64,000 nucleotides of DNA from Shinisaurus crocodilurus. Lineage: Eukaryota; Chordata; Lepidosauria; Squamata; Shinisauridae. A program made the translations under genes and the position numbers. Under the pieces are notes generated by a model that worked only from the letters and a program-made list of their open reading frames with translations, was not told the origin of the DNA and ran no database searches. The DNA is taken from NCBI GenBank assembly GCA_021292165.1, contig CM037880.1:207478255-207542254 (forward strand), in the 5' to 3' direction. Of this stretch, positions 20,930-30,776 are shown in pieces (the first letter of the stretch is position 1; each line of letters opens with the position of its first letter).

Positions 20930-21760
20930 AAAGAAGAATGCAACATCAAACTAGTTACAGAACAGAAAAGTTCTGGAGAGAAAGAAACCATATTAAAAAG
21001 AGAGTGAGCAATGTAATTACGACAGAAGCATTTAGCAGTACAGAGTGGGTAAATTAATTCTGTCAGGAAATTATATTATATTAATATTAGACTGGTTAAA
21101 TTAGTGTAATTTTCCGAAAGTTAATCTAAAGTATTTCTGCAGCATTGTCTTCATTTTAAAACCCCTTCCGCTGCAACATTGCCATTAATTACTCCTGCCT
21201 TTTTGTTCTATCCTGAAGCACCTGAAAACATACCTGTGTGCCAGAAAGAAGCAGATAAAATGATGCAGTGTGTTAATTACAGGCTTCCCTAAGCAAGGCA
21301 CAGCACCGGTATGCCTGGCTCCATTCCTGAGTGAAACAACATTTAAAGCTTCTAATTGTAGAGAAAAGACTAGTGCAATTGACAAAAAAGTAAATATCAG
21401 GGGGGGGGGGATGATCTCCAATTCCCCAAAGTGCATGCATAATTCATCATCTTTGGAAACATGAATGTTTTGTCGGAAACATGATTCCTCAGATAAGATA
21501 CCTTGATACCTTATCAGCTCTGCTGAGAAATCTCGATAGCACAGTGTAAAAAGAGAGAGGATGGCTTTCAAATGGGACATTATTAGATCTGCCTAATAAG
21601 AGAGGCATCAGTAACTACCTTTCATGGTTCTAAGTGGCTGGAGAGGGCTTTAGGCAAGAGGAGCGAATATTTTCCAAAAGAGATAAAATGAGGAGGGAAA
21701 GCTAGCTAGTATCATGCTGATAAATGATTGCTCAATGTGCTGTACCTGTAGGTGTAGTCT
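20930..21760. other. Repeat-free stretch, candidate conserved non-coding element
   Basis: More than 800 bp without a recognisable repeat. It holds several homeodomain-type TAATTA/ATTAATTA motifs (21018, 21056, 21186, 21275) and GATA motifs (21494-21516). A G-run lies at 21402. This composition is usual for developmental enhancers, but conservation has not been tested. Confidence 0.3.
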
Positions 21761-22045
21761 TTGTACATACAGGGATCCCAATCATAAAATAATTCAAGTG
21801 AAGTCTTTTATAATCAGTGGTGGTTGGTGTTCTTAATAGCCTCTTAGAACAAAAAGCTTGGCAAACGATGAAAAAATAATAATTGTATAGGTTACACAGC
21901 CTCAGTGTTAGAGCTTTTCTACATGAGGCATTTATTGTGTGCCCGTCATTCCTTACTCATGGTTGTTTACAGGTTCTTTAGATTACATCATGACCCTCCA
22001 GTTTCACTTTGGTTTTTAAACAGCACTTTTGGCTAGTTTTTAAAA

Positions 22046-22046
<1 letters not shown>
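21761..22046. other. Non-coding DNA
   Basis: No recognised element. Confidence 0.4.
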
Positions 22047-22090
<44 letters not shown>

Positions 22091-22092
22091 TT
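22047..22092. repeat. (ATT)n microsatellite
   Basis: About 15 ATT triplets. Confidence 0.95.
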
Positions 22093-22798
22093 AAGAGCAG
22101 GGGAAATTATTTCTGAAAATGAAAAACACCGCTTTTCCCACTTGTGTATTTGTGCTATTCTGCTATGCCACAGTGCCAACTAGAGCTTATGTAGTAGAAG
22201 AGCAGGAAACGTTTTCAGATCTCAATTCGGCAATAAAACTGAAAGCAGATACAGCGGATTAACAGCCTCGAGCAGAGAAGTCCACTACTTAGCTGTAACA
22301 ACTGGGATCTTAACAGATTTCCTGTTCAGGGTTCAGCCAGGCTGGAACATGAGCCTTGTAGTGCTCTTCAGCCCTTGGGAGGGGGGAATTTCAGTAATGG
22401 CAAGAAACAGAGATGACTTATCTTCCAACCTACTTAGGGCTGCTCCTGTCCTGCTAACACTACAGGGCGGGCTGTAGTCCCAAATGTGTGCATTTTATAG
22501 CTAAATAGATGGGGTAGGGGGAAAGAGAGTGGGAAAGGGAAAACATTTTCTTTTTCTTTATTCCATCCTGACAGATTTTTATGCAGTGGCAACACCAGCA
22601 ACTGTTCTGGCAGCCTCAACTGTTTTGAGAAATTTTGGTTCAGCTGTCGTTTCTAGGATCAGACAGGTTTTCCATCCATGTGGAGTCACCAGGCTTTGTT
22701 CGGCATGTTCTAGAATAAGCTCTCACAATCTATGCAGGGTGGTGAGACTTAGGAGGTGAGACCAGTGGCTCTCATACACTGAAAGGAAGCCTTAAATC
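22093..22798. other. Non-coding DNA
   Basis: No recognised repeat or gene; unique-looking sequence. Confidence 0.4.
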
Positions 22799-23024
22799 AG
22801 CAGTGCAGAACCTCAGGACCATGGGCCAAATCCTGCCTTCCTGGGATTCCAATCTGGCCTTGCGAGGGTCCCCAGATGGCCACACCCCTTCCTATGCCCC
22901 CACCCACTTGACCATGCCCCTTTGCTTTTGGCCCAACCCACCACTCGAATCCAGCCCCTGAGACTTTCTCTGAAATTGAATTCAGCCTTCAGGCTGAAAG
23001 AAATGCAACACCCTTGCTTTAAAC
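22799..23024. mobile_element. hAT-like MITE
   Basis: Begins CAGTGCAGAACCTCAGGACC and closes around GGCTGAAAGAAATGCAACAC followed by CCTTG. The interior (GGCCAAATCCTGCC ... GAATTCAGCCTTCAGGCTG) is shared with 34080-34665 and 38620-38700. The 8-bp flanks match poorly, so the ends are approximate. Confidence 0.5.
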
Positions 23025-24157
23025 TATGCCCCAGAACCATGTGCGACACGAAGGGATTCTGTAAAGGACACAAAGGGGTTCTTGAAGGACAGGAATTCAA
23101 TCACTTCTGCCCTAGGAAAAACTAACCTAAATTTCCACTGAGGGCAAAATCAAAACAGAAAATGTGATCACATTAAGTGAAAACAATATAAAGGTCAGGG
23201 TGGGGAAAGTATGTATCAGAATGACCTTTAGATTGGTTGTCTTGACCTTTAGATTGTTTCCAAGCATTTTTTCTGGTCAATAATTATTTCAGTCTTTCTA
23301 TATTAATCACATTAAGTACGCTACTGCCTGATGGTGATGTCAGACAATAGCCCTATTCAGGCATTGCAAAGAGCGAGGGCTCAAATTGGGGGGGGGGGAC
23401 AGTCCTGCCCCCAACACCCCCATGTGCACCAGGACCTGCCCTTTCATTCCCCGACCTTGGCACATGGAGCGGCCAGGTCTGAAGCAGGATTCTACTCATG
23501 TTTAATTTAACACATGCAGAACCCTGCTTCATAGCTTGTCACATGGTGTGGTGAGGTCAGGGAATAAAGGGGTGGGGGCTGACACACACAGAGATCTTGG
23601 GAGTCCCCAAAGTGTCCCCACGTTGCACTCTCATGCATTCTTTGGAACACCTGAATACATTTCATAGAGCCCCTCCTTGGGCTTTACAAATCCACCATCA
23701 ACAGACTGAGAACTATAATTGGCTATCTCTCCTTCCAACCCCCACAATTCATAATATTTATCAGCCTATGTTATCTGACGTAAAACATTAATGGCGCTGG
23801 TGCTAATAGATAAAATGGTCAACTTATGACCTAAGAATTGCTTTGTTGGCTCAGCCTAACCTAGCATCCTGTTTCCAATGATGCAGAGACATATCTCCTC
23901 AACTATAACATTGGTGTCACATTGATTGATTGTGTTATACCAGTATAACTGTTGGTAAGCGTACAGTTAAGGCATTTTCTTACATATGTTTCTATCATGC
24001 ATACACCAAATAAAAGCAGGTTTTAGAATGTAAAATACTCATACAACAATAGCCCAAGACTTGCAAATGAGCACTCTAGCATCTTGATCCCTAAACTACC
24101 ATGCTGGAGATTATGGAGAAATAGACTACCGTAACTGCGAAGTTCGATGGATATCTA
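23025..24157. other. Non-coding DNA
   Basis: Contains a G-run at 23391. The segment around 23847-23890 resembles the 'CTAGCATCCTGTTTCC' repeat of 43286-43420. No gene-like frame. Confidence 0.4.
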
Positions 24158-24405
24158 CAGTCATGCATAATTGAGAGCATAATTCGTTCCGGAAACGTGC
24201 TTGTAATCCAAAACACTCGTATATCAAAACAAAATCCCCCCAAAAAAATTTGTACAGAGATTTTTAATTTAAGCCGTACTACAGTACTTGTATTGCAAGA
24301 CGTCGCTTGTATATCAAGTAAAAAAAAATTAAATAAATATTTAAAACTTTGCTTGTCTTGCAAAATACTCTCAAACCAAGTTACTTGCCTTCCAAGGTAT
24401 TACTG
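24158..24405. mobile_element. TA-flanked MITE (Tigger/mariner-like), copy 2
   Basis: Same family as 13779-14022: starts CAGTCATGCATAATTGAGAG, ends CCAAGGTATTACTG, and is flanked by TA at 24156-24157 and 24406-24407. The interior is highly similar between copies, e.g. TTTAATTTAAGCCGTACTAC. Length 248 bp. Confidence 0.85.
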
Positions 24406-24871
24406 TATTTCAGTGCTGCGTTGGACATCACTGGAAGTGCTACCGCTTCGCTGTTGTTAAAGTGGCATACTTGATACCCTGCTTTGCAAAGGAAGGGTCG
24501 TTTCTGGCACACAAAAATGCTGATGACAGCAACAAGCACTTTCAGTAAGGGACATCTGATTCTCAGGCCATGTTTATACATTTATAAGGTCTGTGATTTG
24601 TGCTTTGATTAAAGTCAAAGAAACAGACTTTTCATGCAGGGCTTTTGATTGGTTTTGGAATTACTTTAGAGATAAGAAACCTCTTTTGTGCATCAGAGAG
24701 GATTTGATTTCCATGAGTTCCATGTACTAGGATGCCTTAATACATTTCTTTTTGACCCACTTTGTTTTCCACAGATATTCAAAACATATAGTAGATCTGT
24801 CAATACTGTGTTTGAGTGGATTGATCTCAGAGGCAGGGTGGGGCACTGGAGCACCTCTGTACCTTCTAAAG
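24406..24871. other. Non-coding DNA
   Basis: No recognised element. Confidence 0.4.
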
Positions 24872-24975
24872 CAGGGGTAGGGGATATTTGGCCCTCCAGA
24901 TGATGTTGGACTACAACTCCCATCATCCCTGACCATTGGCCATGCTGGCTGGGGCTGATGAGAGTTGTTGCCATA
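24872..24975. mobile_element. hAT-type MITE, truncated
   Basis: CAGGGGTAGGGGATATTTGG, then GGACTACAACTCCCATCATC, GGCCATGCTGGCTGGGGCTG and the start of the complementary arm. The right terminus is missing. Other pieces of this family are at 46256-46385 and 48515-48583. Confidence 0.7.
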
Positions 24976-25689
24976 TCCAATGCTGTGACAGCATTCATGT
25001 TAATGACGCTGCACTAGCACAGACCAAGGCTAGTGCAACATCGTTCATTAGCACTTGGTAGGCAAAGGGAAATTGCTTTTTTCTTTTGCTTAGCAAGTTC
25101 CCCAACCCTCATCCAAAAAGATGCCCTATAGAAGTTCTCTAGCAGCCACATAGGAGTGAGTACCTCCTGTACAGCTAGAACAACGTTTAAATGACCCACA
25201 CACATAGGCAGGGCCTGCTCACATGGGCCTTTCCCATGGAATCAGCATTTCCTCACCCCCTGTCGGTGTAGTTATATTCTTAGGAAAGACCCGCATGATT
25301 GTCTTCTGCCTATGCATCTGGGTCATTTTGAACTGCAAAGCAGCTGCTCACCAGAAAAACAGCTCCTAGTCAGGGCAAACAACATAGAATATTTACAAAG
25401 CAATCCTATAGTATACACGTGCCTATTCAGAACTATGTCCTATTGAGTTGAATGCTGCTTGCTGCCTGGTAAGTGAATATACAATTCTAGCATTAGTGTT
25501 TTATTGTTTGTATATGTCTTACAGTCATTGAAACTGTCTTACAATGTCTTACAATGATAAAGTAAACTGAAAAGAAAAAGAAATCTCCCAATATTTGCTC
25601 TGTGTCTGCACCAGCATCACTATTTTCCATTTCAAGTTTGTTTATTTTAGATTATTCGGAACCCTTTAAAAAAGAAGAAAGGAGGGATT
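24976..25689. other. Non-coding DNA
   Basis: A short phrase near 25400-25470 (CAATCCTATAGTATACACGT ... CTATTGAGTTGAATGC) belongs to the same old repeat as 33670-33770. Nothing else is recognised. Confidence 0.4.
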
Positions 25690-25885
25690 AGGAGTGTATT
25701 TCGTACCTGGGGGGCCCTGCCTCTCCTCTCCTCGCAGGCCCCCCCTGATGCCCAGATTCTCCGCAGCATGGAGTGATTCTTCGCGCCGCTCGAGCAGCCA
25801 CACCGGCAGCGCAGGGTCCCGTCACGTCATTTCCGGCTGGCCCACGCTGCGTCTTTTGCATAGAAACCAGGGCATCAGGGCTTAG
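25690..25885. repeat. GC-rich dispersed block sharing 28 bp with window start
   Basis: CpG-rich sequence in which 25809-25836 is identical to 17-44. It ends where the composite hairpin repeat begins. It may be part of an unrecognised transposon. Confidence 0.5.
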
Positions 25886-26140
25886 ATCTCCCAAACCTCT
25901 ATTGCTATGCCATACTAACTATACACATAGGAAAGATGGAGATGATCAGGCATGCTCAAACAAACAGTGTTATACACAGGGGAGGCTGGGGGACTCCTAT
26001 GTCAGTGGGACTCCTCATCAGTTGCAGCTATTATTTCTGAGCTTTTTAGGAGCTATCCATGTTGGTGAACTTATGTTGGGGATGGAGGTCAGCACCATGG
26101 ATAGCTCTTAAAAAGCTCAGAATAAAAGCTGCAATGGCAA
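25886..26140 (+). repeat. Composite hairpin repeat 'H', copy 1
   Basis: It has a lead segment (AGATCTCCCAAACCTCTATT to about 25975) and a hairpin module. The module's arms, GCAGCTATTATTTCTGAGCT and its partner AGCTCAGAATAAAAGCTGC, pair over about 40 bp around a 30-base loop. Copy 2 at 29050-29295 has both parts; copy 3 at 60245-60400 has the hairpin module only. Confidence 0.7.
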
Positions 26141-26162
26141 GGGATCAACTTAAATAACGGAA

Positions 26163-26357
26163 AGGCTGTAGCTCAGTGGTAGAGCACATGCTTTGGATGA
26201 AGAAGGTCCCAGGTTCAACACCAGCCTCTCAAGATAAGTCTGGGAAAGATTTTTGTCTGAAACTTTGGAGAGCCGCTCCCAGTCCGTGTAGGCAATGCTG
26301 AAGTAGATGGGATGATGGTCAGACTGAGTATAAAGCAGATTCCTATGTTCCTATGCT
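26163..26357 (+). mobile_element. tRNA-derived SINE family B, full length
   Basis: Box A TAGCTCAGTGGTAGAGCA and box B GGTTCAACACC, then the body and the tail TCAGACTGAGTATAAAGCAG with TTCCTATGTTCCTATG. Confidence 0.85.
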
Positions 26358-26410
26358 TATTTTGGGGTGGGGGTGGGGGGAAGGTTGTCCCTGGTTTTTC
26401 CCTCCATCAT

Positions 26411-26577
26411 AGATTTCATAGATCATAGAGTTGGAAGGAGCCTACAAGGCTATTGAGTCCAACCTTCTGCTCAATGCAGGAAACTAGAGGAGGGGTCTCC
26501 CATCCAAGTAACAACCAGGCTTGACCCTGCTTAGCTTTCCACACTCAGACAAGCTGAGCCAGCGTGAGCCACAGGCC
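26411..26577 (-). mobile_element. 5S-rRNA-derived SINE with CR1 tail, copy 2
   Basis: Minus strand: starts GGCCTGTGGCTCACGCTGGC, includes GGAAAGCTAAGCAGGGTCAA, TTACTTGGATGGGAGACC (5S-derived), then the CR1-like tail TTGAGCAGAAGGTTGGACTC and CTCCTTCCAACTCTATGATC. Confidence 0.88.
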
Positions 26578-26616
26578 ATCACTGTTGATTGCCTTGGGAT
26601 TGTGACTTGTCCCTTG

Positions 26617-26945
26617 GATTATTTATTTATTTAATATATTTATTCACCACCCATCAGCCAAAAGGCTCCCTGGGCGGTTTACAAAACAAAGCAACACAAA
26701 AATATCAAAAATAATAATATAAAAACACAAACGTATTAAAATATAACATGATAAAAAAAACAAGCAGCCAAAAAAAATTCAATCCAGAGGTACAGTGGCA
26801 ATAATAAAAGGAATAAAATCAACCATTAAAATATTGGGCAAATAAAAAGGTCTTCACCTGGCACCTGAAGAATAGAGGATAGGCACCAGGTGCACCTCCT
26901 TGGGAAGCTGATTCCATAGATGGGGTGCCACAACTGAAAAGGATT
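26617..26945 (-). mobile_element. L2-like LINE 3' end
   Basis: Minus strand: a degraded ORF2 C-terminal/3' UTR region with GGAGGTGCACCTGGTGCC and CAGGTGAAGACCTTTTTATT, then the 3' end TAAACCGCCCAGGGAGCC and a terminal A-rich/AAAT tail. No open frame. Confidence 0.7.
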
Positions 26946-28348
26946 AAGTAGCAATCAGTGATGTGGTAAGATTAATTTTACCACATACTCCCATTACCCA
27001 GATTTTGAGTAGGCAGTGAACAAAAAGTGATAACATTCACCTCTTATGATGTTGCCAGTTGCCATAAAAGATAGCTACCCACATGGTGCAACAAAATCCA
27101 TAATCGTAACTTTACAAGTGTCCACCATGTAGTAAGTTGCTGAAGAAGAAGAAGAATCAGTCTCCTGAGAGTGGAGGTAGGGATGGGTGAAAAAAATCAT
27201 TTCAGTTTGTTTTTGACCAAAATTTAGCCAATTTGCACCTCCTAGAACTGAACGTGGACCCGAATGTAATCTAGCGGTCTGAAGTCTACATTTCCAGACT
27301 TGCGATGAATTTCCCGCAACAACAAAAATTGTGTTCAAGAAATGCATCCATTTAAAAGATGCGCACACAGTCTAGTCGATGTGAGAAAATGTGTATATCT
27401 CAAAAGATTTGCACAATTGATGTGAACATTTGGGAAAAGATGTGCACAAATTTTCATGAGGAAAAAACAAAAGGTCATAATCCAAATCCAATATGGACAT
27501 GATTCAGAACAAGCTTCAAAATGGAAATAGAAAAATTTTGATGGACTTGGGTCTTGCTGATTTGCACATCCCTAATAAGTGGAGGAAGGAATAATGTGAC
27601 AGGAAACAGCTGGGTCTCATTGTTACAGGTACATTACAAGAGTACATTGGGTAAAGGTCCGTGGTATTATATGTAATCCAGGTCTATAGGATCAGAAGAA
27701 CAAGGATATTTTATTAGCTAATGAAAATTATCTGCTGGAAATGACAACGGAACACAAGCCTTAATATGGGAACATCTTTCAATAAATGGAGTGGCTTTAG
27801 CAGGCATGCTGTGTATCTCTTTCTTTTCTACTCCCTTTAAACTGTTTAAGAGGAACCTTAGATTATTAATAGTGCCAGTTTCAATGACTGTTTAAAACAT
27901 TTACAAAATCCCCAAAGACTGTACAGATTAACAAGTTAATATTCAACAGCTAAGCTGCAGAAAAATGCAATGTTAGTGACTGAGTTGTCTCCAATAAATA
28001 AATAAAAATACATGAGCTGGTATTGTAACACCAGTGCTCGCACATCCATTAGTAGAATAACTAGCACAAGCAACACCTAACCTAATGGAGCGGTAATGAG
28101 TTGTACAATGGCTTGTGGAATGGCTTTTGCAAATGGGATCAAAGCATCAGATTTTACATTGTACAAGAATGAAAACGCATCCTTGCACAAGTTTTGTGCA
28201 AGGAGAATGACACCATTGGATAAAACCCATTATCTCTAACTAAATGTGCCCTTCACAAAAGATGTAAACAATTATAACACATAACAGAAAACAAGAGCAT
28301 ATTGTACAAACCTACTCTGCCAAGCACATCTGATTTGAATCTGTTCAT
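26946..28348. other. Non-coding DNA with an old repeat at 27200-27570
   Basis: 27200-27570 contains GGGAAAAGATGTGCACAAAT and CGAATGTAATCTAGC phrases related to 14077-14420. Repeat-free AT-rich sequence lies at 27780-28000. No gene. Confidence 0.45.
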
Positions 28349-28766
28349 TATGAGGAGAGACTGAAAGAACTGGGCATGTTTAGCCTTCAGAAGAGGAGAC
28401 TGAGGGGAGATATGATCGCACTCTTCCAGTATTTGAAGGGATGTCACACAGAGGAGGGCAAAGATCTCTTCTCGGTCATCCCAGTTTGCAGGACACGGAA
28501 TAATGGGCTCAAGTTACAGGAACCTAGATTCCACCTAAACATCAGGAAAAATTTCCTGACTGTCAGAGCAATAAGACAATGGAATCAACTACCTAGGGAG
28601 GTCGTGGGCTCTCCCACTCTGGAGGCATTCAAGGTGCAGCTGGACAGACATCTGTCAGAGATGCTTTGACCTAGATTCCTGCATTGAGCAGGGGGTTGGA
28701 CTCGATGGCCTTGTAGGCCCCTTCCAACTCTACTTTTCTATGATTTCTATGATTTTTTCTATGATT
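28349..28766 (+). mobile_element. CR1 LINE, 5'-truncated copy
   Basis: It begins TATGAGGAGAGACTGAAAGA and carries the last 106 or so codons of CR1 ORF2, open to the natural stop at 28667. The 3' UTR follows (GAGCAGGGGGTTGGACTCGA), ending in repeated TTCTATGATT. The open part differs at only a few residues from the C-terminus of the long CR1 at 30777-32745, so it is young. Confidence 0.92.
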
Positions 28767-29049
28767 ATACACTAATGGAAACAAAAATGAAAGACACAAC
28801 TTGGTAATCTTTAATGAGTTCTGATATTTGATAAGTGTTATGCCAAAAGTACAAGTGTTCCAGTTTTTAAGATCTGTATGCACATAACTATCCTGAGTCA
28901 CTGAGCAAGGATAAATAGGCAATGTAAAAGGCTCCCATCAGCAACATAAATGCACAACCACTCAGCCTATTGGCTAATATATGATGCCGCTTCAGCCAGA
29001 ACAAGGCAGATTAGCTTGTCCTGCTGTACCTACTTGTCACTTACTTTAT
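28767..29049. other. Non-coding spacer
   Basis: No recognised element. Confidence 0.4.
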
Positions 29050-29295
29050 AGATCTCCCAAACCTCTATTGCTATGCCATACTAACTATACACATAGGAAA
29101 GATAGAGATGATCAGGCATGCTCAAACAAACAGCGTTATACACAGGGGAGGCTGGGGACTCCTATGTCAGTGGGACTCCTCATCAGTTGCAGCTTTTATT
29201 CTGAGCTTTATAGGAGCTATCCATGGTGGTGAACTTATTTTGGGGATGGAGGTCAGCACCATGGATAGCACCTATAAAGCTCAAATGAGAAGCTG
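29050..29295 (+). repeat. Composite hairpin repeat 'H', copy 2
   Basis: Lead segment AGATCTCCCAAACCTCTATT and hairpin module (arms GCTTTATAGGAGCTATCCAT against ATGGATAGCACCTATAAAGC) in the same order and orientation as copy 1, with high identity. It abuts a LINE fragment. Confidence 0.75.
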
Positions 29296-29812
29296 AAAAA
29301 TGATCCTTCAATGCCAACTTCAATGGACCGGTGATGTTGTTCGAATGTCTGACTGCCGTCTCCCAAAGCAGTTACTTTATTCCCAACTCAAGGATGGAAA
29401 ACGGAATATCGGTGGTCAGTATAAAAGGTTTAAAGATGTTCTTAAGACTAATCTAAAAAAATGCAATATAAACATCGAAAACTGGGAAGCTCTGGCCCAT
29501 GAATGATCTAAATGGAGGTTGGCCTTTCACAAAGGTTCCATGGACTTTGAAGAAGCCCGAGTGCAAGGTGAAAGGGAGAAACGTGCTAAGCAAAAAGCAC
29601 ATCAAACGAATCCTTTACAGGACCATCTTCCATCTGGTAACCTGTGTCCTCACTGTGGGAAGCTGTGTAGATCTAGAATTGGCCTCCACAGTCACTTACG
29701 GACCCATCGCTAGAGTCTACACAATTTTTTTTTAGAATTTCCTCCTTTTATAATTTTATTTTTGTAATTTTATCCTGGAAGACAATCTTACTCGGTCACG
29801 AGTGATCGCTTA
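29296..29812 (+). mobile_element. LINE 3' end encoding a C2H2-finger C-terminus
   Basis: One reading frame from 29300 to 29713 encodes the end of a non-LTR retrotransposon polyprotein: a 'LQWTGDVVRMSDCRLPKQLL' type segment, then a basic region and a C2H2 finger 'CPHCGKLCRSRIGLHSHLRT' ending in His. An in-frame TGA at 29504-29506 breaks it. The 3' UTR ends CTCGGTCACGAGTGATCGC before a (TAC)n run. Clade (RTE, Rex1 or CR1-like) not assigned. Confidence 0.7.
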
Positions 29813-29820
29813 CTACTACT

Positions 29821-30355
29821 ACCATGAATTTGTTCAATCCTCCTTTAAAGCCCTCCAGATTGGTAACCACCACTACATCTTGTGGAAGTGAATTCCATTG
29901 TTTAACTATGTGCTGTGTGAAGAAGTACTTCTTTTTGCCTGTCCTGAATCTCCACCAATCAGCTTCATGGGAATACCCAGATCTAGTATTATGAGAGAGG
30001 GAGAAATATGTCTCCTTGTCCACTTTCTCTACACCATGCATAATTTTGTACACCTCTATCATGTCTCCCCTTACTCGCCATTTTTCTAAACTAAACAATC
30101 ACAGCTGCTGTAACCCTTCCAAGTAGGGGAGTTGCTCCAGCCCCTTGATCATTTTACGTGCGGAGACCAAAACTGTACACAGTATTCTAAGTGCAGTCAC
30201 ACCATAGATTTGTATAAGGGCAATATGATCTTGGCAGTTTTATTTTCAGTTTCTTTCTTAATTATATCCAACATGGAATTTGCCTTTTTCACAGCAGCCA
30301 CACATTGGGCTGACATTTTCATTGAGCCCCAAGATAACCCCAAGATCAGTCACTG
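29821..30355 (-). mobile_element. CR1-superfamily LINE, second family, ORF2 end
   Basis: On the minus strand, about 100 open codons (30098 down to 29796) give a CR1-like C-terminus with 'RVRGDMIEVYKIMHGVEKVD' and 'KYFFTQHIVKQWNSLPQDVV'. Broken coding extends upstream to about 30355. It differs clearly from the CR1 at 30777-32745 and matches the fragment at 33318-33518. Confidence 0.75.
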
Positions 30356-30596
30356 CTAGCTCAAGCCAGGGAATCACATCTGGCCCCAAGGCCTGAGATT
30401 ATACACCCCTGTTTTAGTGCTTTAAGGTGTCAACCTATGCATGTTTGGACCAAAAAAATCCTACAACTCCCAGCTAGGGATGTGTGTGGATCTCGTTTGG
30501 GGGGTAGAAGTCCGGCGAGTTCACCAGACTTCTACCCCCCAAGCTCCGTTTGACCTACCTGCTTCCCCGGCTTGACTCACGCACTCCCAAGCCAAG
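30356..30596. other. Spacer with a perfect 16-bp stem
   Basis: TTGGGGGGTAGAAGTC (30497-30512) and its exact complement GACTTCTACCCCCCAA (30527-30542) enclose a 14-base loop, next to the palindromic element. Confidence 0.6.
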
Positions 30597-30752
30597 CTGG
30601 GGAAGCGACTTCCGGGTTCATGTAGAAAATGCTGTAAGATATGTTAAAAACAGCCACGATTTGCGCAAGTTATGCAAATTGTGGCCGCTTTTAACATATC
30701 TTACACCATTTTCTGCGTAAAAAGTGCTCCTCTGGGAACCCAGAAGTGTCCA
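30597..30752. mobile_element. Long palindromic element, copy 2
   Basis: Arms of about 75 bp meet near 30675. The left arm has GACTTCCGGGTTCATGTAGA and AGATATGTTAAAAACAGCCA, the right TGGCCGCTTTTAACATATCT and GGGAACCCAGAAGTGTCC. It is the same design as 15697-15865 with a diverged sequence. Confidence 0.7.
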
Positions 30753-30776
30753 GCGAGCAGCTCTGCCGGTGTTCGC

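Noticed and set aside
21185..21580. 131-codon minus-strand frame
   Set aside because: No domain or recognisable pattern, and a low-complexity G-run crosses it; probably chance.
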